Positions 18,346 through 28,328 are shown, counted from the stretch's first letter. The stretch is DNA of 59,773 nt from Pseudomonadota bacterium (GCA_022563505.1 JADFNG010000006.1:1-59773), one strand, 5' to 3'. Made by a program: numbers and translations. The notes: generated by a model not told the origin, from the letters alone.

Positions 18346-18432
18346 GCGGTCGCGCCTCAGGAGACGCTCCTGCAGCAGTGCCGCTGGCCAAATCGCAGGA
18401 GCGTCTCCTGAGGCGCGACTGGATCGGCATTG
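18346..18432. repeat. REP-like repeat as a perfect 25-bp inverted repeat between fimV and truA
   Basis: Arms 18349-18373 and 18395-18419 (GTCGCGCCTCAGGAGACGC.. and its exact complement) flank a 21-nt loop. In RNA either strand forms a very strong hairpin. It is the most regular copy of the repeat family and sits inside an otherwise collinear gene string, so it may stabilise the 3' end of the fimV mRNA or limit read-through into truA. Confidence 0.88.
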
Positions 18433-18444
18433 ATGTCGAGCGGA

Positions 18445-21400
18445 TTAGCTCGGCAATGAATCGAGTAGCTGTTGTGCCTGCTGCCGTTGCGCCTCATCAC
18501 CTTCGTCAAGCACCTCTTCAAGGATGCTGCGAGCGCCATTTGGGTCCCCCATGTCCACGTAGGCGCGCGCCAGATCCAGCTTGGTGCCAACCTCGGTCAT
18601 CGTGCGGGCATCGTGAAGATCACCGGATAAATCTTCCGGTGCAATTGCCGCCGTGGGAGAATCATCCTGCGCCGCGGAAACATCGGGTCGCGGTTGTTCA
18701 ACGGTCGCATCGTCTCTCTTCTGATCGATCGTGTCGCCGACGGCGCTGACCTTGAGTGCCGCTGTCAGGTCATCGAGGTCCAGGTCCAGGTCGGTACTGC
18801 CGGCAGCAATCCCCGGCATTTCACCGGTTTCATCCGTTGACATGTCACCTGTAAATGCATCGGCCGGTAATGCCTCCGTCTTGGCGTAGTCAAAATCACC
18901 GGCTTCTTCATCATCGTCGAGTGATGCCAGCATCGTTGCATCATCGTCGGCCAGTGCTTGCTGGATATTCGTGCCAGTACCGGTCTCCACCACGAAATCC
19001 TCAGGCAACACCTGCGTCTGTCCGGTCGCATCCAGCAAACTTGTATCCACACCGAAATCAGTATCCGCAAGGTCGGTCCCTGGCAACGCCGGGTTACGCC
19101 CGGTTACCTCTTCAATCGTCGGCATTTCGCCCGTGGCGGCAAGCTCCTTCTCGATCTGGGAAAGGTCATGCATGCCGGTCGAAGCGATATCGTCCGCCAG
19201 TTCCGGATTCTGACCGGTTGCCGCCAGGTCATCGACTTCCAGCACTTGGTTCCGGCCGGTCGCGATCATGCTGTCGTCAATCTTCAGCGTCTGGCTCTCA
19301 GCCGTGTCATCCAGGTCGGACAGGAAATCCGCGTCCGCAACATCCTCAATCTTGCCGTCGGCCAGCGAGTCGAGATCGAGACCCAGGTCATCGAGGTCAA
19401 TCTCGGCCGTGGCCTCACTGGTCAGAAGATCGTCCAGACTGGCAACCTCCGTGGCATCATCGGCGGCCAGCGATGGCATTTCACCTGTCGCCTCCAGTTG
19501 CTGTTCAATGGTCGGCGATTCGGCTGTGGCGTCCGCGCTGGCAGGCGTCTCCACCGTAGGCGTCTCAAGCGTGCTGTCGTCCGCGTTTGCCGCGACAGTG
19601 GCTGCATCAAATACGTCATCCAGAGACTCCGCCGCCGGCAACTCCTGAGTTACGCTGGCGTCCACGGTTGGCATTTGCTGCGTCACCGCAGCATCGACAT
19701 CCGGCTCTTCATCGAAAGCGAAATCGATCGAGCTTGCGTCTCCCGCGCTATCCGCATCGCCCGCAGCACCCAGATCGATGATGTCGTCACCGGCGGCCTC
19801 AGACTCGACCGCAAAATCCATATCCAGCTCGCCGGCTTCCGCGCCGTCCTCATCCAAAGACAAGTCAACCGCCCGCGTTGCTGCGCCCGGCGTCACATCC
19901 GCGAACATCTCATGATCGGCCGCAATTTGCTGACCCATAATGACAATCTTGTCCCACTGGGGATCCGCTTCGTCCGGACTGACGCTCTTGAGACGCGTGG
20001 CAGCATCGACAAACGCATCCCGATTGCCCCAGACGAAATAGATCTCGCACAACTTGGTCAGGAGATCCTGACGTTCCGGTTCGACCGCCAACGCGCCGTT
20101 GATAAGGTCCGCGGCCTGATCGTAAAGGCCGTACGCCATGTGGAAATCCGCCTCGGCAATTGGATCGGTCTGGTCGAGATTAATGGCGGTATCACTTGAG
20201 AATGTATCTTCCAGCGACTGGTTGGTGCCGGTACCGGCGAGCGCGTCACCGATCGGTGCAACTGCCTCCTCGGCAGCCGGCATTTCCATCGTTGCAGGCT
20301 CAGGCTCAGGCTCAGGCAGCGCCTCCTCTTCGACGACCACCATGGTGGATTCGTCTTCCCGTACCAGGGCACTCAAGCGTTCCGTTGAATCGAGCGGCTT
20401 CGCACCCTGCTCGTCAGCATCCAGCGCTTCCCACATGCCGGTGTCGGCATCATCACTGCGCGATGCGCGGCGTGCAAACCAGACCAGGACACCCGCAACG
20501 ACCAGCAACGCTGCACCGATCAAGCCCCATATACCCGTCAGTGCGGCAATAATCGTGTCGACAAGACCGGGCTCATCAGTTCGCGTCAACACGACAACCG
20601 GCGCTTTTTCCGTCGTGGCGTCGCTATCCGTAGCAACCGGCTCGGCATCGTCAGCGCCCGTCGCATCACCTGCAACCGCCTCATCTGCACCGTCAACAAA
20701 TATGTCCTCAGTCGGCACTTCGCCTGCGGCGAGATCCGGATCGTCCGCCATCAGTTCAGGCGGCAACTCTTCTCCCGTCAGCGCAACCAGTTCCGCGCGC
20801 AGAGCGGCCAACTCATTGTCACCGATGACGATCAGTCCATCCTTTTGATCCTGTAGCAGACCGCGGACATCAAAGATGCGGGCATCGGCGGCATCCGTGT
20901 CGGAGTCGTCCACAAAGTCGCCGACGGTCGCCAGGTCATCAGCGTCATACAAACTGCTGCTATCGGAGGTCAGACTGTCTTCGTCGGGCGGCACCAGCGT
21001 CAGGCTGGGCTCAGGCTGGCTCATCGCGACGCCGTCAACACCGCCCCACAATGCGTGCTGTCGCTGTACTTCTGACAGCGCATCGCCCCGACTGATCCTG
21101 AACACGTCGTCCGCACCGGGAATCCGCAATGTCGCACCGGCCGACAGGCGATTGATGTTGCCGGCAAATGCGCCCGGGTTCGCCTCATAGATCACGAGCA
21201 TCATCTGGTTGATGGTGAGGCGATTGTCATTTCGCACCCGGCTGGCGATGCCCCACAAGGTATCGCCGCGTTGCACGTAGACGTCGCCTGCCGGGCTTGC
21301 GTCAAATACGCGCGGCGTTTGCGCCGCAACCGGCGGCGGAGCGACGGGTTCCACATCCGCTTCGGGCTGCGCATCAGGCTCGGTACGCGGCCGAGGTATT

Positions 21401-21918
21401 GCTGCCGGCGCTTGCGTTGCGGCAGGTAGTGGCGAACGCGTGATGCGACCGCTGTCCGCCGGTGTTGATCGAGTCGGCGCCGTGACCGCGCGCGGTGCCT
21501 GCATTGTTGCTGGCGGTGCAAAAGTGGGCGGATCCAGCAACAACGTGTACTCGCGCAACAAGCGACCGCGCGACCAGGATGCTTCAACCAGGAAAGTCAG
21601 AAACGGTTCGGTAACAGGACTGATCGAGGTGACTCGAATGATATTGCCGTCTGTGCGACCGGACGGTACTACGGAGAATTCCAGGTCCCTCATGAACAAC
21701 GGACGATCAATACCGTAGCGTTCAAAGGTGTCTGCAGACGCGATGGCAATGGTCAGATTGGCTATTTCTTCCGGGGTCGCCGAAAGCAGCTGAATTTCAG
21801 CCCGCAAAGGCTCGTTCAGCGCCGAATCCAGCCGTATGTCACCCAAACCCAGAGCCCAGACTTCGCCAGTGATGAGACACAGGAGCAAAAGCCATACACG
21901 GTTCAGTCTTCGCGACAT
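18445..21918 (-). CDS. fimV: FimV/HubP-type polar peptidoglycan-binding protein
   Basis: About 1157 residues from ATG 21918, which has GGAGAAA 6-9 nt upstream; the frame extends to 21972 without a better start. Order: signal peptide (MSRRLNRVWLLLLCLITGEVWA), FimV N-terminal domain (LGLGDIRLDSALNEPLRAEIQL), Pro-rich linker, LysM domain (VYVQRGDTLWGIASRV... about residue 210-275), one membrane segment (IWGLIGAALLVVAGVLVWFARR, about 470), then a long very acidic cytoplasmic tail and the conserved C-terminal TPR-like FimV domain (TKLDLARAYVDMGDPNGARSILEEVL). The tail repeats T-x-[EQ]-[LM]-P motifs at least five times and TG[RQE]N motifs. FimV organises cell poles and is needed for type IV pili and twitching. 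The gene follows asd, as in Pseudomonas. Confidence 0.95.
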   Translation of the reverse strand: MSRRLNRVWLLLLCLITGEVWALGLGDIRLDSALNEPLRAEIQLLSATPEEIANLTIAIASADTFERYGIDRPLFMRDLEFSVVPSGRTDGNIIRVTSISPVTEPFLTFLVEASWSRGRLLREYTLLLDPPTFAPPATMQAPRAVTAPTRSTPADSGRITRSPLPAATQAPAAIPRPRTEPDAQPEADVEPVAPPPVAAQTPRVFDASPAGDVYVQRGDTLWGIASRVRNDNRLTINQMMLVIYEANPGAFAGNINRLSAGATLRIPGADDVFRISRGDALSEVQRQHALWGGVDGVAMSQPEPSLTLVPPDEDSLTSDSSSLYDADDLATVGDFVDDSDTDAADARIFDVRGLLQDQKDGLIVIGDNELAALRAELVALTGEELPPELMADDPDLAAGEVPTEDIFVDGADEAVAGDATGADDAEPVATDSDATTEKAPVVVLTRTDEPGLVDTIIAALTGIWGLIGAALLVVAGVLVWFARRASRSDDADTGMWEALDADEQGAKPLDSTERLSALVREDESTMVVVEEEALPEPEPEPATMEMPAAEEAVAPIGDALAGTGTNQSLEDTFSSDTAINLDQTDPIAEADFHMAYGLYDQAADLINGALAVEPERQDLLTKLCEIYFVWGNRDAFVDAATRLKSVSPDEADPQWDKIVIMGQQIAADHEMFADVTPGAATRAVDLSLDEDGAEAGELDMDFAVESEAAGDDIIDLGAAGDADSAGDASSIDFAFDEEPDVDAAVTQQMPTVDASVTQELPAAESLDDVFDAATVAANADDSTLETPTVETPASADATAESPTIEQQLEATGEMPSLAADDATEVASLDDLLTSEATAEIDLDDLGLDLDSLADGKIEDVADADFLSDLDDTAESQTLKIDDSMIATGRNQVLEVDDLAATGQNPELADDIASTGMHDLSQIEKELAATGEMPTIEEVTGRNPALPGTDLADTDFGVDTSLLDATGQTQVLPEDFVVETGTGTNIQQALADDDATMLASLDDDEEAGDFDYAKTEALPADAFTGDMSTDETGEMPGIAAGSTDLDLDLDDLTAALKVSAVGDTIDQKRDDATVEQPRPDVSAAQDDSPTAAIAPEDLSGDLHDARTMTEVGTKLDLARAYVDMGDPNGARSILEEVLDEGDEAQRQQAQQLLDSLPS

Positions 21919-22018
21919 AATTTGTTTCTCCGGCTCCCCGAAGTGCTGCGAATCGCCCTCGTCCGGAACCATGAATTTGGAATAGAAACGCCCAATGCGT
22001 ATGGGTGTGAACTATAGC

Positions 22019-23041
22019 TTATAAATGGTTTTTCGCCAATATTTCAGCTATTTGGACGCTATTTAGAGCCGCGCCCTTACGTATGTTATCGGCCACCACC
22101 CACATATTAATACCCATGGGGTGGCTAATGTCTTCACGCACGCGACCCACATAAACCGGGTCCGTTCCGGATGCCTCGGTCGCCGCGGTCGGGTACTCAC
22201 CGGTATCGACGCCGTCAAGCAGCTGGATTCCAGGGGAATCCTGCAGCAGTTCACAAACTTCGGCTGCCGTGATTTTGCGGCCGGTTTCAATGTGGATGGC
22301 CTCAGAATGCCCGTAGAACACCGGCACACGAACGGCTGTGGGGTTTACGGCAATATCGGTATCGCCCAGGATCTTCTGCGTCTCCCACACCATTTTCATT
22401 TCTTCGCGGGTATAACGATTGTTCTCAAACACGTCAATCTGCGGCAATACATTGAAAGCAATCTGCTTGTGGTTACCTTCGATATCCAATGGCCGACCGT
22501 TCAGGAGCATGGTCATTTGCCGCACCAGTTCCTCAATCGCCTGCTTACCGGCGCCGGACACCGCCTGGTAGGTAGCAACATTGATACGTTTTATGCCGAC
22601 AGCGTCATAAATCGGCTTCAATGCCACCACCATTTGTATGGTCGAGCAATTCGGGTTGGCAATAATGCCCGTTTTCTTATAGTCCGCGATCCGCTCCGGA
22701 TTCACCTCCGGCACGATCAGCGGAATATCGTCGTCGTAGCGAAATCGTGAGGTGTTATCGATGACCACACAGCCAGCGGCAACCGCTTTTGGCGCGTATT
22801 CACCCGACACTGAGCCGCCGGCAGAAAACAAGGCGATCTGCACTTTCGAAAAATCGAATTCCGCAAGATCTTCGACCGGGAGCTGCTGATTGCCGTAGCG
22901 CACATCCTTGCCCACCGATCGTTCGCTGGCCAAGGCGTATACTTTCGCCGCCGGGAACTTGCGTTCGACCAGTATTGCAAGAATGGCCTCGCCGACGGCA
23001 CCGGTGGCACCAACGACCGCAACATTAATGGCGTCTGACAT
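22019..23041 (-). CDS. asd: Aspartate-semialdehyde dehydrogenase
   Basis: A 340-residue enzyme reducing aspartyl phosphate to the semialdehyde on the Lys/Thr/Met/DAP pathway. It has a Rossmann VVGATGAVGEAILAIL motif, FSAGGSVS, catalytic Cys in NPNCSTIQM, and the substrate-binding QAVSGAGKQAIEEL and VPVFYGHSEAIHIE. Length fits the USG-1/Asd subgroup found next to fimV. The true catalytic Cys makes Asd more likely than the inactive Usg paralogue. Confidence 0.95.
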   Translation of the reverse strand: MSDAINVAVVGATGAVGEAILAILVERKFPAAKVYALASERSVGKDVRYGNQQLPVEDLAEFDFSKVQIALFSAGGSVSGEYAPKAVAAGCVVIDNTSRFRYDDDIPLIVPEVNPERIADYKKTGIIANPNCSTIQMVVALKPIYDAVGIKRINVATYQAVSGAGKQAIEELVRQMTMLLNGRPLDIEGNHKQIAFNVLPQIDVFENNRYTREEMKMVWETQKILGDTDIAVNPTAVRVPVFYGHSEAIHIETGRKITAAEVCELLQDSPGIQLLDGVDTGEYPTAATEASGTDPVYVGRVREDISHPMGINMWVVADNIRKGAALNSVQIAEILAKNHL

Positions 23042-23054
23042 GTTTGTGATTCCT

Positions 23055-23162
23055 TTTAATCCGGTGACAGTGCACCTATTGCGCGGCCTTGGTCATGGCG
23101 AAGATCGCGCAATAGGTACACTGTCACCGAATTAAAATAGGTGCACTGTCACCGGATTAAAT
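23055..23162. repeat. MITE-like element with three copies of an AATCCGGTGACAGTGCACCTATT motif
   Basis: The left arm TTTTAATCCGGTGACAGTGC-ACCTATTGCGCG (23055-23084) is inverted at 23105-23136 (CGCGCAATAGGTACACTGTC-ACCGAATTAA). A third copy, AATAGGTGCACTGTCACCGG, follows immediately (23136-23162). The loop is about 20 nt. The last copy includes the aroC stop codon TAA (23157-23159). The arms resemble repeats mobilised by REP-associated tyrosine transposases, but no transposase is in the window. Confidence 0.75.
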
Positions 23163-24245
23163 TACGGGGGTGGCTGAGGAAACGTCTGCATTTTGGCCGC
23201 GATGGCGAAGATAGTGATCCATCAGCACGAGTGCAACCATTGCTTCGGCGATCGGTGTGGCACGCAATCCCACGCAGGGATCGTGCCGGCCGGTAGTCAC
23301 AATCTCGGTCGCTTTGCCAGCCGTGTCGATCGTCTTGCCCGGCACGGAAATGCTCGACGTCGGCTTCAATGCAATGCTGGCGAGAATATCCTGCCCCGAT
23401 GAAATTCCGCCTAGCGTGCCGCCGGCATCATTCTTGCTGAAACCATCCGGGCCCATTTCGTCCCGATGCTCACTGCCTCTTTGCGTGACTGCCGCAAATC
23501 CGGCACCGAGTTCGACACCCTTGACGGCATTGATGCTCATCAGGCCGTGTGCCAGATCGGCCTCCAGCTTGTCGAACACCGGTTCACCGAGGCCAGGTGG
23601 TACGTTGGTCGCCAGGACGCTGATTTTCGCGCCTATGGAATCGCCCTCACGGCGCAATTTATCCATGAATTCCGCGAGTTCCGTAACGCGATCCGGATCG
23701 GCGCAAAAAAACGGGTTGCTGTCCACCGTCGAGATATCGACGCAGTCAAGCTGAATGGGACCGAGTTGCGACAGATACCCTCTTATTTCAATGCCCAGTT
23801 TCTCGAAAAGGTATTTGCGAGCAATGGCGCCCGCAGCAACACGCATGGTGGTTTCGCGCGCTGACGCACGGCCGCCGCCACGATAATCGCGAATGCCGTA
23901 TTTCTGCAGATAGGTGTAGTCGGCATGACCGGGCCGGAACTTGTCCTTGATATCACGATAGTCTTTCGAACGTTGATCCTTGTTCTCAATCAACAGGCCA
24001 ATCGGTGTCCCCGTTGTCACGCCTGAAAACACACCCGATAAAATTTTAACCTTATCCGGCTCACGTCTGCTGGTCGTGTGGCGAGACTTGCCCGGCCGGC
24101 GCCTTTCCAGGTCCTTCTGGATATCCTCTTCCGTCAATGCCATGCCGGGCGGACAGCCATCAATAATGCAGCCGAGCGCCGGCCCATGGCTTTCGCCAAA
24201 GGTCGTCACCGTAAACGCCCGCCCGAAACTGTTACCCGACATCAC
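23157..24245 (-). CDS. aroC: Chorismate synthase
   Basis: A 362-residue FMN-dependent enzyme that makes chorismate from EPSP, last common step of aromatic synthesis. Signatures: [18 protein letters not shown] (about 17-34), the double [21 protein letters not shown], and [23 protein letters not shown]-type flavin and substrate loops. ATG ATG at 24245/24242; the second gives the usual [14 protein letters not shown] start. It overlaps the prmB stop by 11-14 nt, so it is translationally coupled. Its stop codon lies inside a mobile repeat. Confidence 0.97.
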   Translation of the reverse strand: MMSGNSFGRAFTVTTFGESHGPALGCIIDGCPPGMALTEEDIQKDLERRRPGKSRHTTSRREPDKVKILSGVFSGVTTGTPIGLLIENKDQRSKDYRDIKDKFRPGHADYTYLQKYGIRDYRGGGRASARETTMRVAAGAIARKYLFEKLGIEIRGYLSQLGPIQLDCVDISTVDSNPFFCADPDRVTELAEFMDKLRREGDSIGAKISVLATNVPPGLGEPVFDKLEADLAHGLMSINAVKGVELGAGFAAVTQRGSEHRDEMGPDGFSKNDAGGTLGGISSGQDILASIALKPTSSISVPGKTIDTAGKATEIVTTGRHDPCVGLRATPIAEAMVALVLMDHYLRHRGQNADVSSATPVI

Positions 24246-25194
24246 CCTGCCCTTTATTCAAATCGAATGTTTGCTGATGGTGCTGCAGCTCTTCCTGGGT
24301 CAACAGGAATACCCCCGCACCGCCCTGCTCAAACTCAAGCCACATGAACGGCACTTCACGAAACTTCGCCTCAAGCGCCGCCTGGCTGTTGCCCACCTCA
24401 ACAATCAGCACGCCATCATCGTTAAGGAATCGGCATGCATCATGCAGTATCGTTATCACTGAATCCAGACCATCCGCACCCGCCGTCAGGCCCAGTTCGG
24501 GCTCATGCCGGAACTCGGACGCCAGTGCCTGCATGTCCTCCTGATCGACATACGGCGGATTGCTCACAATCAGGTCGTATTTCGGCCCGTTCTCCCCCGC
24601 ATCCAGCGCCGCGAAAAAGCTTGAGCGAATCAGCTGCACACGGTCTTCAAGACCGAACTGCGCGACATTTATCGCTGCCACTGCAAGTGCTGCCGCCGAA
24701 ATATCGATCGCATCCACCTGCGCCTCTGGAAACTCAAGTGCAATCGCTATCGCAATGCAGCCACTGCCCGTACCCAGATCCACGGCACGGCGCACCCGAT
24801 CATGCGTCACCCACGGCGCAAAACCCTGACCAATGAGCTCCGCAATGGGCGACCGTGGCACCAGTACCCGTTCATCGACGTAAAACCTGTGACCGGCAAA
24901 CCAGGCCTCATTCACCAGATAGGCCACTGGAATTCTGGCATCGATTCTCTTGTTTACCAATGCGTCGATTGCGGCGCGCTGCGGTTCCGTCACCGGCTGT
25001 ACATACGCGCTTTTAGCATCTTCGTGACGCAACTTGAGGCAGGCGAATACCAGGTAGGCGGCCTCATCAACCGGGTTATCCGTGCCGTGCCCGTAAAACA
25101 GGCCGGCTGCTTCGAAACGACCTGCGACGTCCCGGATGCTGTCCTCCACTGTGGGCAAATTGTCTTTATTTAATGGCATGCAATGAATGCTCAT
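24232..25194 (-). CDS. prmB: Ribosomal protein L3 N5-glutamine methyltransferase
   Basis: A 320-residue SAM-dependent methyltransferase. The N-terminal region [21 protein letters not shown] is the PrmB signature and separates it from PrmC/HemK. SAM motif [15 protein letters not shown] and the catalytic NPPYVD are intact. It modifies a glutamine of L3 during ribosome assembly. The prmB-aroC order is common in gammaproteobacteria. The start [12 protein letters not shown] could also be the internal Met6. Confidence 0.95.
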   Translation of the reverse strand: MSIHCMPLNKDNLPTVEDSIRDVAGRFEAAGLFYGHGTDNPVDEAAYLVFACLKLRHEDAKSAYVQPVTEPQRAAIDALVNKRIDARIPVAYLVNEAWFAGHRFYVDERVLVPRSPIAELIGQGFAPWVTHDRVRRAVDLGTGSGCIAIAIALEFPEAQVDAIDISAAALAVAAINVAQFGLEDRVQLIRSSFFAALDAGENGPKYDLIVSNPPYVDQEDMQALASEFRHEPELGLTAGADGLDSVITILHDACRFLNDDGVLIVEVGNSQAALEAKFREVPFMWLEFEQGGAGVFLLTQEELQHHQQTFDLNKGQGDVG

Positions 25195-25383
25195 AGCGTG
25201 TCAGGAGACGCTCAGCCCGGTATTCTATCGGGAAAATCGGCGCGACTCTGCAGTTATTGCTGGAGTCGTAGCGACCACGATCCAAGGCTCCGCGCGGCGA
25301 GCTCCGCGGCACCACCACTCCTGACTCTCCTGCGACCAATAAAGCGAACTTAATCGGGCTTGCTGCGTTAAAATGCCGAGCCT

Positions 25384-26016
25384 ATGAGAAACCATTCTAT
25401 TGCCGGCAAGTTTCTGGTTGCCGTGCCTGTTTTGTTGCTGTTTGCCGGCATCGGCATATTTGTGCTGCGTTCTTCTTTGGTGGCACCTGAAAAGCCGGCG
25501 CGTGCCACGGTGTTGCCGTCGCGCGCTCCCATGTCTGACTTCGTGCTGGTCGATCAGGACGGCGCGAAATTTGACAGAGACTCGTTTCGGGGTCGATGGA
25601 GCATGGTCTTTTTTGGCTTTACGCATTGCCCGGATATTTGCCCGGTCACTTTGCAACAGTTGGCGGCCGCTCGTCGCCGCATGGCTGAGGCCGATCCGGA
25701 TGCCGTTCTGCCTGACATCGTTTTTGTCAGTGTCGATCCGGGGCGGGATACGCCGGAAACCATCGCTCAATATGTGCAGGCTTTCGGGGATGAAGTCATC
25801 GGGGTCAGTGGCGATCCTGCCGAGCTTGCCAAGCTCGCTCGTACCTTCGGTGTGTACTTCAGCGTCACTCCGGCCGAGGGTGACGCGTATGCGGTTGAAC
25901 ATTCTGCGACCGTTATTGTGGTGAATGACGACGCCGAATTTCACGCGGTTTTCAGCGCGCCACATGATGTCGATGCGTTTTCCCATGACATGCCGCTCAT
26001 CATTGCAGCGAAATGA
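25384..26016 (+). CDS. Sco1/SenC family copper chaperone for cytochrome oxidase
   Basis: A 210-residue membrane-anchored thioredoxin-fold protein: N-terminal anchor (FLVAVPVLLLFAGIGIFVL), then CPDIC (Cu-binding CxxxC) and the third ligand His in EHSATVIVV. Sco proteins deliver Cu to the CuA site of oxidase subunit II. It starts a plus-strand group and overlaps the next gene, a second copper chaperone, by 4 nt (ATGA), so the two copper proteins are made together. Confidence 0.94.
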   Translation: MRNHSIAGKFLVAVPVLLLFAGIGIFVLRSSLVAPEKPARATVLPSRAPMSDFVLVDQDGAKFDRDSFRGRWSMVFFGFTHCPDICPVTLQQLAAARRRMAEADPDAVLPDIVFVSVDPGRDTPETIAQYVQAFGDEVIGVSGDPAELAKLARTFGVYFSVTPAEGDAYAVEHSATVIVVNDDAEFHAVFSAPHDVDAFSHDMPLIIAAK

Positions 26017-26462
26017 AAATTTTCGCGCTGGCAGTGCTGCTGGTATTGGCCGGCGCTGCTTGTGAGCGGGACACCGGCCCGCCGCTGGAGATCAGCATCG
26101 CCACCGTGTTCGCACCCTTGCCCGGCACGCATACTGCTGTCGCTTACATGACGATCAAGAACAACACGCCCGCCGACATTGTGGTCGAATCAATCAGCAG
26201 CCCGCAGTTTGCGTCGGTCATGATGCATGAGACCCGCATCATCGACGGTGTCGCGCGTATGACCATGCTCAAATCACTTTTGATTCCCGCGCACTCCTGC
26301 GTCGTGCTGGAAGAGGGTGGCAAGCACATCATGCTGATGAATCCCGTGCAGGCCGCACAACTGAAACAACCCGTTTCACTGCATGTAAACTACGCTGTGA
26401 CCGGGCTTGTCATCGTCAACACAACGTTTCAATCGAGATTCGACCGTGAACCAACAGGCTGA
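26013..26462 (+). CDS. PCu(A)C periplasmic copper chaperone
   Basis: A 149-residue exported protein; the N terminus MKIFALAVLLVLAGAAC looks like a signal, perhaps a lipoprotein. The copper site fits H-x10-M-x21-H-x-M exactly (MHETRIIDGVARM ... KHIM). PCuAC works with Sco to load CuA. It overlaps sco by 4 nt and its end overlaps the likely psd start by 17 nt. Confidence 0.93.
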   Translation: MKIFALAVLLVLAGAACERDTGPPLEISIATVFAPLPGTHTAVAYMTIKNNTPADIVVESISSPQFASVMMHETRIIDGVARMTMLKSLLIPAHSCVVLEEGGKHIMLMNPVQAAQLKQPVSLHVNYAVTGLVIVNTTFQSRFDREPTG

Positions 26463-27348
26463 GTGCGTGCGCGACAAATTGCCCTTTTGGACGCCGGCAT
26501 TTGTCGTTCTGCAATACCTGCTGCCCAAGTACTGGCTGACTTCACTGCTATACCGTCTCGCCCATATCCGCCAGACATCCATTAAGAACTTTTTTATCCG
26601 CAAGTTCGTCTGGCTTTATGACGTGAACGTCGAGGAAGCAGAAAAAGAGGTCCCCGATGGTTACGCTTCATTCAATGAATTCTTTACGCGGCGCCTCGCA
26701 GACGGCCGACGCAAGATCGACGCTTCGTCCTCGATACTGGTATCACCTGCCGATGGCACTTTGAGTGCTGCCGGCACGCTTCACCAAGGCGAGATCCTGC
26801 AGGCGAAAGGCAGGACGTATTCATTGCACGACCTGCTTGCGACCAACACGGACGAGGCGGACCGGTTCATCGACGGATCCTTCGCGACCATCTACCTGGC
26901 GCCTGGCAACTACCATCGCGTCCATGCGCCTATGGCCGGCGAATTGGTAACGGCCCGTTACGTGCCGGGTGATCTCTTCAGCGTTAACGCAATGACCGCC
27001 GCGGGTGTACCGCGGTTATTTGCCCGCAATGAACGTCTGCTGTGTCACTTTCAAACCGCGATCGGTCCGCTGGTAGTGATACTCGTTGGCGCGCTGAATG
27101 TCGGCAGCATCACGACACCGTGGAGCGGAGAAATTCGCCCGCGCAAAAGCGGTATTGTCGAAGAAATTTCGTTGCGATCGTCCGTCTCGAGAAACGTCCG
27201 CAAGGGTGACCTCCTGGGTTGGTTCAATATGGGCTCGACGGTCATCGTGCTTTTGCCGCCCGGACGCTGCTCGTGGCTGGAACAACTTGAGACCGGACAA
27301 ACGCTGTTGATGGGAGAGGCTATCGGCAAACTGGCCATCGGCAAATGA
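26446..27348 (+). CDS. psd: Phosphatidylserine decarboxylase proenzyme
   Basis: About 300 residues (start GTG 26446, VNQQAECVRDKLPFW; the open frame reaches a TTG at 26407). It decarboxylates phosphatidylserine to phosphatidylethanolamine in the inner membrane. Self-cleavage site is G-S in FNMGSTVIVLLP, where Ser becomes the pyruvoyl group. Triad elements SPADGT and YHRVHAP are present. The N-terminal region YLLPKYWLTSLLYRLAH is the usual membrane-associating helix. It overlaps epmA by 4 nt. Confidence 0.95.
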   Translation: MNQQAECVRDKLPFWTPAFVVLQYLLPKYWLTSLLYRLAHIRQTSIKNFFIRKFVWLYDVNVEEAEKEVPDGYASFNEFFTRRLADGRRKIDASSSILVSPADGTLSAAGTLHQGEILQAKGRTYSLHDLLATNTDEADRFIDGSFATIYLAPGNYHRVHAPMAGELVTARYVPGDLFSVNAMTAAGVPRLFARNERLLCHFQTAIGPLVVILVGALNVGSITTPWSGEIRPRKSGIVEEISLRSSVSRNVRKGDLLGWFNMGSTVIVLLPPGRCSWLEQLETGQTLLMGEAIGKLAIGK

Positions 27349-28328
27349 CATCGGCTAAAGACGCTTCGTGGGAGCCCATCGCCGGCGTCGCCACCGCGCG
27401 ACAACGCGCACTGTTGTTGCAGCGAGCCCGTGATTTTTTCGCGCAAAGAAATGTGCTCGAGATCGACACACCAATCCTGGGCGAGGCTGCCGTGTCCGAC
27501 CCGGGCATCGAGAGCCTCGCAACAAGACTCGCTCTTGCGCCGACAAAAACATTTTACCTGCAAACTTCGCCGGAGTTTCACATGAAGCGGCTTCTGGCCG
27601 CCGGCTTTCCCGATATTTTCGAGATTGGCAAAGTCTTCCGCGATGCTGAACTGGGTCGCAACCACCAGCCGGAATTTACCCTGATCGAATGGTACCGGCT
27701 GGGATTCGGACTCGAGTCGATCATTCAGGAGAGCGTGGATTTTATCGAAGCGCTGCTCGATAAATCGCGAATTTCCGCTGCAGCGGATCGCTTCAGCTAC
27801 CGTGACGCCTTCCAGAGCTTCGCGGATATTGATCCGCTGGCGACCAGCATGGATCAATTACTCAAAGGCCTGGACGCCGATGCGGATTTACGATCCTCGC
27901 TGGGTAACTCTGTCGACGCCTGCCTCGACCTGATGATGGCCACCCGGATTGCTCCGCAGTTCAGGGCAGATCGACTGACCGTCATACAGCATTACCCGGC
28001 CACTCAGGCCGCACTGGCACGAATATGCCCGGACGATGAGGCCGTTGCAGATCGCTTTGAGATTTTCTTTGCTTCACTGGAACTCGCAAACGGCTATGTC
28101 GAGTTGACCGACGCCACTGAACAACGCCGTCGTTGCGAGGCAGACCAGGACAAGCGAAGAGACAAAAATGCGCCGATTCGGCCGCTCGATGAGAAGTTTG
28201 TCGCCTCGCTTGAATGCGGATTGCCCGCCTGTGCCGGCGTTGCGGTAGGCTTCGATCGGCTGCTGATGGTGCATGCCGGAGCGAAGCATATTCGAGACGT
28301 ACGGCATTTCCCGATCGAGACTGAATAG
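27345..28328 (+). CDS. epmA: EF-P--(R)-beta-lysine ligase
   Basis: A 327-residue class II LysRS-like protein (also called PoxA/GenX/YjeA) without the anticodon-binding domain. It attaches (R)-beta-lysine to Lys34 of EF-P. Class II motif 2 (FEIGKVFRDAELGRNHQPEFTLIEWY) and motif 3 (GVAVGFDRLLML-like GVAVGFDRLLMVHAG) are present. Its target gene efp is only 0.5 kb away in opposite orientation. The partner epmB (lysine aminomutase) is not in the window. Confidence 0.95.
   Translation: MTSAKDASWEPIAGVATARQRALLLQRARDFFAQRNVLEIDTPILGEAAVSDPGIESLATRLALAPTKTFYLQTSPEFHMKRLLAAGFPDIFEIGKVFRDAELGRNHQPEFTLIEWYRLGFGLESIIQESVDFIEALLDKSRISAAADRFSYRDAFQSFADIDPLATSMDQLLKGLDADADLRSSLGNSVDACLDLMMATRIAPQFRADRLTVIQHYPATQAALARICPDDEAVADRFEIFFASLELANGYVELTDATEQRRRCEADQDKRRDKNAPIRPLDEKFVASLECGLPACAGVAVGFDRLLMVHAGAKHIRDVRHFPIETE

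Noticed and set aside
25195-25213. Mini hairpin AGCGTGTCAGGAGACGCT before prmB as a REP copy
   Set aside because: Shares part of the repeat core but is too short to assign with confidence.
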